DNA of 18,665 nt, from positions 1 to 18,665 of the forward strand of contig DATDVK010000111.1 of the NCBI GenBank assembly GCA_035290085.1, in the 5' to 3' direction. The notes under the pieces are model-generated. The model did not search any database. It had not been told where the DNA came from and saw only the letters and a list, made by a program, of their open reading frames with translations. The translations under genes were made by a program, and so were the position numbers. Source of the stretch: GWB1-54-5 sp035290085 (GTDB taxonomy: Bacteria; Patescibacteriota; Gracilibacteria; Peribacterales; Peribacteraceae). Below are positions 14,997 through 18,665 of this stretch, piece after piece. Each line of letters opens with the position of its first letter. Positions within the stretch are counted from its first letter, which is position 1.

Positions 14997-15425
14997 TTAT
15001 GGTGTGTGAAGGAGAAGAAGTCCTGCAATACACAGGAAGATACCGAGCATATTGGCTATGTTCAAATACTCGCGGAAAAAGATGGTGCCGATGGGTATGA
15101 GTAGCAGGATGACCACCACATTGCACACGGTGACGCCGGTGCTCATGTTCCAGCCGTTCCTGTACGAGAGTAGGAATCCTGTTTCCATGACGAAGACGGA
15201 AAGCCCTATGCCATACACTGCCCAGTTGGCGTATCTGGAGGTTCGAAGTGCCGTTGCGGGATCTCCTGTGAGGAACAGGAGTACAAGGCCGAAGAGCAGC
15301 CCCGTTCCGTACGCCATGATGATGGCGACAATCGGATGTACTCCGGCAGGAACCGACTTCTGGAAGATATGGTAGGTGAAGTAGCCGAGAATGGTGAGAG
15401 CCATGGAGCTCTGGAGCGGATTCAC
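14997..15425 (-). CDS. EamA/DMT-type half-size transporter
   Basis: This 142-residue protein has about four to five hydrophobic helices: LTILGYFTYHIFQKS, IVAIIMAYGTGLLFGLVLLFL, WAVYGIGLSVFVMETGFLL, TVCNVVVILLLIPIGTIFF and NIANMLGIFLCIAGLLLL. The sequence FFREYLNIANMLGIFLCIAGLLLL is the usual end of an EamA (drug/metabolite transporter) domain. With one domain it resembles small multidrug-resistance-like half transporters that work as dimers. The substrate is unknown. The start is GTG 15425, with ATG 15404 possible; neither has a Shine-Dalgarno sequence. It is the first gene of the operon with Cys-rich C (2-bp gap) and B and is divergent from regulator 2, so it is probably under that regulator's control. 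Confidence 0.75.
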   Translation of the reverse strand: MNPLQSSMALTILGYFTYHIFQKSVPAGVHPIVAIIMAYGTGLLFGLVLLFLTGDPATALRTSRYANWAVYGIGLSVFVMETGFLLSYRNGWNMSTGVTVCNVVVILLLIPIGTIFFREYLNIANMLGIFLCIAGLLLLHTP

Positions 15426-15450
15426 AGGAGCATATTGACGGAGGTATCTA

Positions 15451-15526
15451 AAATTGTCTAATGTATTTATACAAATAGTATAGGCTTATATTAGGTCTCT
15501 ATTTACATTAGAAGATAAATTGTCTA
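15451..15526. promoter_or_regulatory. direct and inverted repeats in the divergent region, candidate operator sites
   Basis: AAATTGTCTA occurs at 15451-15460 and again at 15517-15526, 66 bp apart. TCTAATGTA (15457-15465) is mirrored by TACATTAGA (15504-15512). The interval is AT-rich with several TATA-like words and probably contains the minus-strand promoter of the EamA-C-B operon, which I cannot place exactly. Confidence 0.5.
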
Positions 15527-15530
15527 CAAT
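15502..15530 (+). promoter_or_regulatory. promoter of TrmB-type regulator 2
   Basis: TTTACA (15502-15507), a 17-bp spacer and TACAAT (15525-15530). The expected leader is about 165 nt and includes the REP-like hairpin. Confidence 0.6.
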
Positions 15531-15539
15531 TATAGACAA
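15520..15539. promoter_or_regulatory. palindrome over the -10 box of regulator 2, candidate operator
   Basis: TTGTCTACAATTATAGACAA has 7-bp perfect arms and a 6-nt spacer. It covers the -10 box of the regulator promoter, a position suited to autorepression. The arrangement parallels the palindrome upstream of regulator 1, but the arm sequence differs. Confidence 0.55.
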
Positions 15540-15550
15540 CATCCTTCGGG

Positions 15551-15690
15551 GGTCTGCATGTCATGGTGAGGTGGCCGACTTATCCTTCGAGGCTCCCCCT
15601 CGCTGCGCTCGGGGTCGCACCTCAGGATGACAGTCGGCCCTCGCCCTTCGGCTCCGCTCAGGGTGACGCTCGGGATGACGTGCTTTGCAC
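15551..15690 (+). repeat. REP-like hairpins in the leader of regulator 2
   Basis: The first part (to about 15644) nearly repeats 10581-10671: CTGCATGTCATGGTGAGG, GCCGACTTATCCTTCGAGG, then CCTCAGGATGACAGTCGGC. The loop differs (CCTCGCTGCGCTCGGGG). A second half-element (CCCTTCGGCTCCGCTCAGGG, GGGATGAC) follows. The longest frame of regulator 2 starts inside it, as in regulator 1. Confidence 0.78.
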
Positions 15691-15701
15691 CTTTGCATAC
15701 T

Positions 15702-16514
15702 ATGACCACCTCACCACATATCTCCGGCACGCAGGCAATCCGCCCGCTCCTCAGGCAGCTGGGGCTGGAAGACAAGGAGATCGAAATATATCTCGCGTTG
15801 CTGCCGCTCAAGATGGCGCGTGCGAGTACCGTCGCGAAAGCAGCACGCCAGTCGCGCAGCCATACGTACCTCATTCTTCGGGAGCTCAAAGAGAGGGGAC
15901 TTGTGTCCGAAATTGAGCGCGGGAAGATCATCCACTTTGTGGCGGAGTCACCGAAGCGGCTACTCGGGTACCTGGAGGATCGTGTGCAGAAACTGGAAGA
16001 TCTGCGCCCTCTGGTGGAAGGGGCATTGCCGCTGTTGGATAACATGAAGGCACCGCTCCCAAGTACGCCGCGGGTGACGACCCTCAGCGGTCTCAGCGGG
16101 ATGCGCCAGGTGTACCGCGAGATCCTCGTACAGGAGTTTGTTGGCATCTACAACCCGGAGGTCTCCTACAAAACATTTGGAGGAAACATTGTTACCATTC
16201 TCTTCGGGGAAGATGCAATCATCCGGGGTCGTGATTTACTTGTGGATAACGAAGGGTCGAGGAGATACCTCAAAGAGGTTCCAATGCATGAGGGCTACGA
16301 TGTCCGTCTCCTTCCAAAAGGAATCAGCTTCGATACCGACACGGTCGTCTTTGGCAATACGGTTGCTCTCTTTGCCTTCGATGACGAGAAAACTATTGTG
16401 CGCATAGAGAACAAGCACCTGGCAGATACGTTCCGGGCATGGTTTATGGTGATGTGGAGGGCGGCAGGAAAGAAGTCAGAAGTCAGAAGCCAGTGTAGTG
16501 GTACTGCCCACTGA
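15702..16514 (+). CDS. TrmB-family transcriptional regulator 2
   Basis: This 270-residue protein has the same plan as regulator 1. The N-terminal winged helix-turn-helix runs LRQLGLEDKEIEIYLALLPL, ARASTVAKAARQSRSHTYLI, LRELKERGLVSEIERGKI (about 15-75). A short charged linker follows (LEDRVQKLEDLRPLVEG). The C-terminal domain begins RVTTLSGLSGMRQVYREIL and contains NTVALFAFDDEKTIVRIENK. The two regulators are clearly diverged in sequence, so they may read different signals or sites. ATG 15702 is preferred because the upstream in-frame residues come from the REP-like repeat. The last residues (KKSEVRSQCSGTAH) and the TGA stop come from the 7-bp array. It is divergent from the EamA-C-B operon, its likely target, and convergent with the tail fragments and Cys-rich D. 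Confidence 0.84.
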   Translation: MTTSPHISGTQAIRPLLRQLGLEDKEIEIYLALLPLKMARASTVAKAARQSRSHTYLILRELKERGLVSEIERGKIIHFVAESPKRLLGYLEDRVQKLEDLRPLVEGALPLLDNMKAPLPSTPRVTTLSGLSGMRQVYREILVQEFVGIYNPEVSYKTFGGNIVTILFGEDAIIRGRDLLVDNEGSRRYLKEVPMHEGYDVRLLPKGISFDTDTVVFGNTVALFAFDDEKTIVRIENKHLADTFRAWFMVMWRAAGKKSEVRSQCSGTAH

Positions 16515-16521
16515 CTTCTGG
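16468..16521. repeat. 7-bp array after regulator 2
   Basis: Heptads CAGAAGT, CAGAAGC and CAGTGTA face TACTGCCCACTGACTTCTG. A hairpin closed by CAGAAGTCAG and CTGACTTCTG is possible. It overlaps the last codons of regulator 2 and ends at the stop of detached tail 1. Confidence 0.65.
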
Positions 16522-16569
16522 TCAGTACACCTCCTTCAAGTAACACTCCTCGCAGAACACCGTCTCCCG
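16522..16569 (-). pseudogene. detached C-terminal tail 1 of a Cys-rich protein
   Basis: On the minus strand this encodes RETVFCEECYLKEVY and a TGA stop, identical in its last nine residues to the ends of A and B. Directly upstream lies a REP-like hairpin instead of the expected ribbon codons, so it is a remnant or a solo tail. A 68-residue frame (16522-16728) contains it but is otherwise repeat-derived. Confidence 0.75.
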
Positions 16570-16640
16570 CCTTCGCGCTCTGCGCTTCGGCGGGCAAACA
16601 GGTCTCTTGGGCGCGCTTGCTGGCCGAAGCGGCCGCCTAG
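16566..16640. repeat. REP-like GC-rich hairpins beside tail 1
   Basis: CCCGCC (16566-16571) pairs with GGCGGG (16589-16594) around a CTTCGC/GCGCTTC core. A second element with GCTGGCCGAAGCGGCCGCC follows. These resemble dispersed extragenic palindromes. Confidence 0.55.
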
Positions 16641-16642
16641 GT

Positions 16643-16693
16643 TCAATACACAACTTCCAGATAACATTGTTCACAGTACACAACTTCCGGCCG
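16643..16693 (-). pseudogene. detached C-terminal tail 2 of a Cys-rich protein
   Basis: On the minus strand this encodes RPEVVYCEQCYLEVVY and a TGA stop, in a different frame from tail 1. It matches the family end (RPExxYCEECYLxxVY). Upstream it runs into another REP-like sequence (GGCCGCGAAGG, GGCCTGCCCCTCCG) rather than gene sequence. Together with tail 1 and the complete end of D it makes three family ends in tandem within 220 bp. Confidence 0.75.
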
Positions 16694-16731
16694 CGAAGGC
16701 TGGCCTGCCCCTCCGTAGCGATCCTCACTAC

Positions 16732-18429
16732 TCAGTACACAGCAGCTAAATAACACTCCTCACAGTACACGGTCTCGGATCGCGTAGGGGGGTACGTCGT
16801 CTGTATCTCCTCCCCGCACTTTCCGCATGTTCTCTGCCAAAGCTTCCGCGGATTTCTGAGCGCGAGCCTTCTCTTGTGCCGCTCATCCGGGTGAAGGTGA
16901 GGGAGGGGAAGCCGCATCTCACGATAGAACGCCAGTTCCTGCCGGATGATCTTGAAAGGTCTGCCGGTCATTTCGCATCGTATGGCCCAGTGCAGCACAT
17001 CGTCGGGAATATCCTCGATGGCGGCAGGCAGCTCTTTGGCGGCAATCACCTTCTGCACCTCAGGCATGTCGTCTTTCACATCCTGCCATCGGTATCCCCT
17101 TGCCAGTGCCTGATCCCTCGTGAGGGGGAAGTACTCCTGGGCAACAGTCTCGTTGTAGCAGAAAGGAGAGAGGGCGATGGGAGGGAATTCTCCCCATTCA
17201 CCTGTTTTCTTCATGTGTTTGATGATCTTTGGCACAAGTTCTTCGTATGCTTCCTTCGTGTATGGCTTATTCAGGATGCAGTAGTCCTTATCGCGCATCC
17301 CGGAACAGCCAAAGAGGTATTTGCTGTTGATGCAGTAGTCGGAGCAGTACACCTCGTAAGAATGGCGGCAGAAGTTGGAGAAGAACGTGTTCTTCGCCCC
17401 GTACATGCCGAGGTACTCATAGCAGAGCTCATTCTCTTCCGTGTAGTTGTTGTCGTGGCAATCCTTCAGATCCACCACCTGCATGCAGTACGCGCAGTCT
17501 TCGCAACGGTCCACATAGAAAGACTGGAACGTGTTCTTGGAGTTGTAGATGTGCGTGCCGCTCACGTTCTGCACGTTGGTACTTGGCATGTAGTGGCGGA
17601 CAATGCCGAGTTTGATACTCTCCAGTTGTTTCCTGAGTTTCTCTGTCTGTGCCGCGTTGCAGAGGTCGATCTTCCTCTCCCTTTCCTCATATTCACTTTT
17701 GGAGAATGGTGTATTCCCGATGTAGTACTGCTTGTTCCGGAGCCCTGCGCAGGCGATGCACTCGCTGCATCCCTGCATGTCGTAGCAGAAGAGGAGGTGA
17801 TCTGAGCCGTAGCAGTCCTGGCAGAAGAGGCACCGGTAGAGCTTCCTGCAGTCCGAGCACTCGTAGTTGAGTTCGCACTCACGGGTGACGAGGTTGTCGA
17901 CGCAGTTTTTGGAGTAGTACGCCGACCCGTAGAGACAATCTTCAGAGTAGACGGATCCGAACGTCAGGTAGCAGCTTTTACAATCGCCGACGAAGTTACA
18001 GAAGTCACAGTTCTCCGAGTTCACCAGGTACAGGCTGATGCGCGGAACGCTGCGCTGCAGTTCGGCAAACTGCTCGAAGAACGGTCTTCCGAAGTCAATG
18101 CCCCTTCCATAGTCAGCTCCGTGCCATTTGTTCCCCCACCAGCATTCCGGGCAGAACACCGTGAAGGGTTTGTCCGGAGAGTACATCGAAAGAATGTTTC
18201 TCTTGCACATAGCACAGTTCCGTCTGTGCAAATTGCGCTCATTGCGGATTGCGTAGCGGCGCTGCTGACGGCATTGCGGACAGTGTGTCGGTGGTGGGAC
18301 AGGGTAGTTCTTTCCGTAGCCTGCCCTGAGCTCAGTCGAAGGGAACACAGGCGAGATTTTGCTGTAGTACGCGAGATCGTCATCGGTGATTTCGAACGAT
18401 GCCGAGCAGTGGGCACAGGTCTTGTGCAT
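16732..18429 (-). CDS. Cys-rich zinc-ribbon/Cys-block protein D
   Basis: This paralogue has 565 residues and about 41 Cys. The N-terminal ribbon has TCAHC and HCPQC, followed by NCAMC and FCPEC, which the other members lack in this form. The segment DKPFTVF...IDFGRPFFEQF is conserved. Block 1 (NCDFC, DCKSC, ECIAC) ends in NTPFSKSEYEER. Block 2 (RCEDCAYC, LFGC, DYC) ends in NKPYTKEAYEELVPKI, then TGEWGEFPP and YNETVAQEYFPL. The second ribbon is degenerate (RCEMTGRPF, and HLHPDERH in place of CxxC). The last is intact (TCGKC, YCEEC) with tail CYLAAVY. About ten residues (PSTELRAGYG) in the N-terminal ribbon come from an in-frame REP-like insertion. ATG 18429 fits the family start and lies 9 nt after a TATACT box. 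It sits downstream of partial gene E on the same strand. Confidence 0.86.
   Translation of the reverse strand: MHKTCAHCSASFEITDDDLAYYSKISPVFPSTELRAGYGKNYPVPPPTHCPQCRQQRRYAIRNERNLHRRNCAMCKRNILSMYSPDKPFTVFCPECWWGNKWHGADYGRGIDFGRPFFEQFAELQRSVPRISLYLVNSENCDFCNFVGDCKSCYLTFGSVYSEDCLYGSAYYSKNCVDNLVTRECELNYECSDCRKLYRCLFCQDCYGSDHLLFCYDMQGCSECIACAGLRNKQYYIGNTPFSKSEYEERERKIDLCNAAQTEKLRKQLESIKLGIVRHYMPSTNVQNVSGTHIYNSKNTFQSFYVDRCEDCAYCMQVVDLKDCHDNNYTEENELCYEYLGMYGAKNTFFSNFCRHSYEVYCSDYCINSKYLFGCSGMRDKDYCILNKPYTKEAYEELVPKIIKHMKKTGEWGEFPPIALSPFCYNETVAQEYFPLTRDQALARGYRWQDVKDDMPEVQKVIAAKELPAAIEDIPDDVLHWAIRCEMTGRPFKIIRQELAFYREMRLPLPHLHPDERHKRRLALRNPRKLWQRTCGKCGEEIQTTYPPTRSETVYCEECYLAAVY
18321..18344. repeat. 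REP-like element inserted in frame in Cys-rich gene D
   Basis: CCCTGAGCTCAGTCGAAGGG with its CTGC flank has the look of common dispersed bacterial palindromes. It contains the perfect palindrome CTGAGCTCAG. The translated segment PSTELRAGYG is absent from paralogues, which go from SPVVGG straight to KKYALPPP or similar. Confidence 0.65.
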
Positions 18430-18438
18430 GAGTTTTGA

Positions 18439-18444
18439 AGTATA
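18439..18444 (-). promoter_or_regulatory. -10 box of Cys-rich gene D, near-leaderless
   Basis: TATACT on the minus strand ends 9 nt before the ATG at 18429. The matching -35 position (TTATCG, 18462-18467) is weak and lies inside the 7-bp array. Confidence 0.5.
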
Positions 18445-18450
18445 CAACGG

Positions 18451-18508
18451 CAAGCGGAAAGCGATAAGCGGTAAGCAGCTTACCGCTGCCCGCCCCCTGC
18501 TTACCGCT
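18451..18508 (-). repeat. inverted 7-bp array after Cys-rich gene E, likely terminator
   Basis: Plus-strand heptads AAGCGGA, AAGCGAT, AAGCGGT and AAGCAGC face CTTACCGCTGCC and CTGCTTACCGCTT. AGCGGTAAGCAGCTTACCGC is nearly palindromic. On the minus strand the array begins directly after the TGA of gene E. Confidence 0.68.
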
Positions 18509-18665
18509 TCAATACACCTCAGAAAGGTAACAAGCTTCGCAATACACAGTCTCAGGTCTTTCCGGAGCGTACGTCGTCTGCATCTCCTTCCCGCACTTTG
18601 GACACTTCCTCTGCCACAGTTTCCGGGGATTCCTGCATGCCATCCTTCGTCGGTACCGCTCGTCC
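18509..18665 (-). CDS. Cys-rich protein E, C-terminal fragment (5' part outside window)
   Basis: Only the last 51 codons are in the window. They encode the family's final ribbon: RNPRKLWQRKCPKCGKEM, then TTYAPERPETVYCEACYLSEVY and a TGA stop. It is closest by eye to the ends of A and D. The frame is open to the window edge, so this is the end of a fifth gene rather than a detached tail as far as can be seen. It lies upstream of D on the same strand, with the 7-bp array between them. Confidence 0.85.
   Translation of the reverse strand, partial: DERYRRRMACRNPRKLWQRKCPKCGKEMQTTYAPERPETVYCEACYLSEVY

Noticed and set aside
14995..15126. 44-residue N-terminal extension of Cys-rich C
   Set aside because: It overlaps the EamA-like gene in another frame and is absent from paralogues, which begin four residues before the first CxxC.
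16876..17805. 309-residue + strand open frame opposite Cys-rich gene D
   Set aside because: Same antisense effect as opposite gene A; similar Val/Ala/His-rich frames appear opposite the other paralogues (B and C).

Overview
This looks like a chromosomal segment of an uncultivated bacterium, probably of the Candidate Phyla Radiation, with a Peregrinibacteria/Peribacter-like lineage as my best guess. That guess is inference. It rests on moderate GC (a little above 50% by eye), near absence of Shine-Dalgarno sequences, a lone HerA/TraG-like ATPase, orphan hypothetical proteins and an expanded Cys-rich family. TGA clearly acts as stop (it ends most of the Cys-rich genes), which argues against the code-25 Gracilibacteria and Absconditabacteria.

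Left part (1-8640), apparently ordinary genes: the 3' end of an O-antigen ligase/polymerase-like membrane protein (+), a 72-residue two-helix membrane protein (-), an Ogt-type methylguanine-DNA methyltransferase (+), and a ~1 kb gene-free stretch (2033-3068). That stretch holds a terminator, a possible ~400-nt structured RNA ending in a 16-bp terminator hairpin, and an AT-rich inverted repeat. Then follow a 611-residue coiled-coil orphan (-), PgpA (-), a ZIP metal transporter (+), and a 747-residue HerA/TraG-type ATPase (-).

Right part (8765-18665), the most unusual region: five members (one cut by the window edge) of a family of ~560-residue proteins, each complete one carrying 41-45 cysteines, plus two detached C-terminal tails. 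Two TrmB-type regulators are interleaved with them. Regulator 1 is divergent from Cys-rich gene A. Regulator 2 is divergent from a three-gene operon (EamA-like half transporter, Cys-rich C, Cys-rich B). Each regulator gene runs tail-to-tail into another Cys-rich unit. Good sigma-70-type promoters and short palindromes lie in the divergent regions, suggesting that each regulator controls itself and its divergent neighbour. The Cys-rich proteins have zinc-ribbon-like ends and two internal cysteine blocks. Their function is unknown to me; metal or redox handling is a reasonable guess only.

Throughout, operon ends carry long inverted repeats built of degenerate 7-bp units that begin at or a few bases after stop codons. 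Several promoters place the -10 box 9 nt before the ATG, suggesting leaderless mRNAs. REP-like hairpins occur in the leaders of both regulators, beside the detached tails, and in frame inside one Cys-rich gene.
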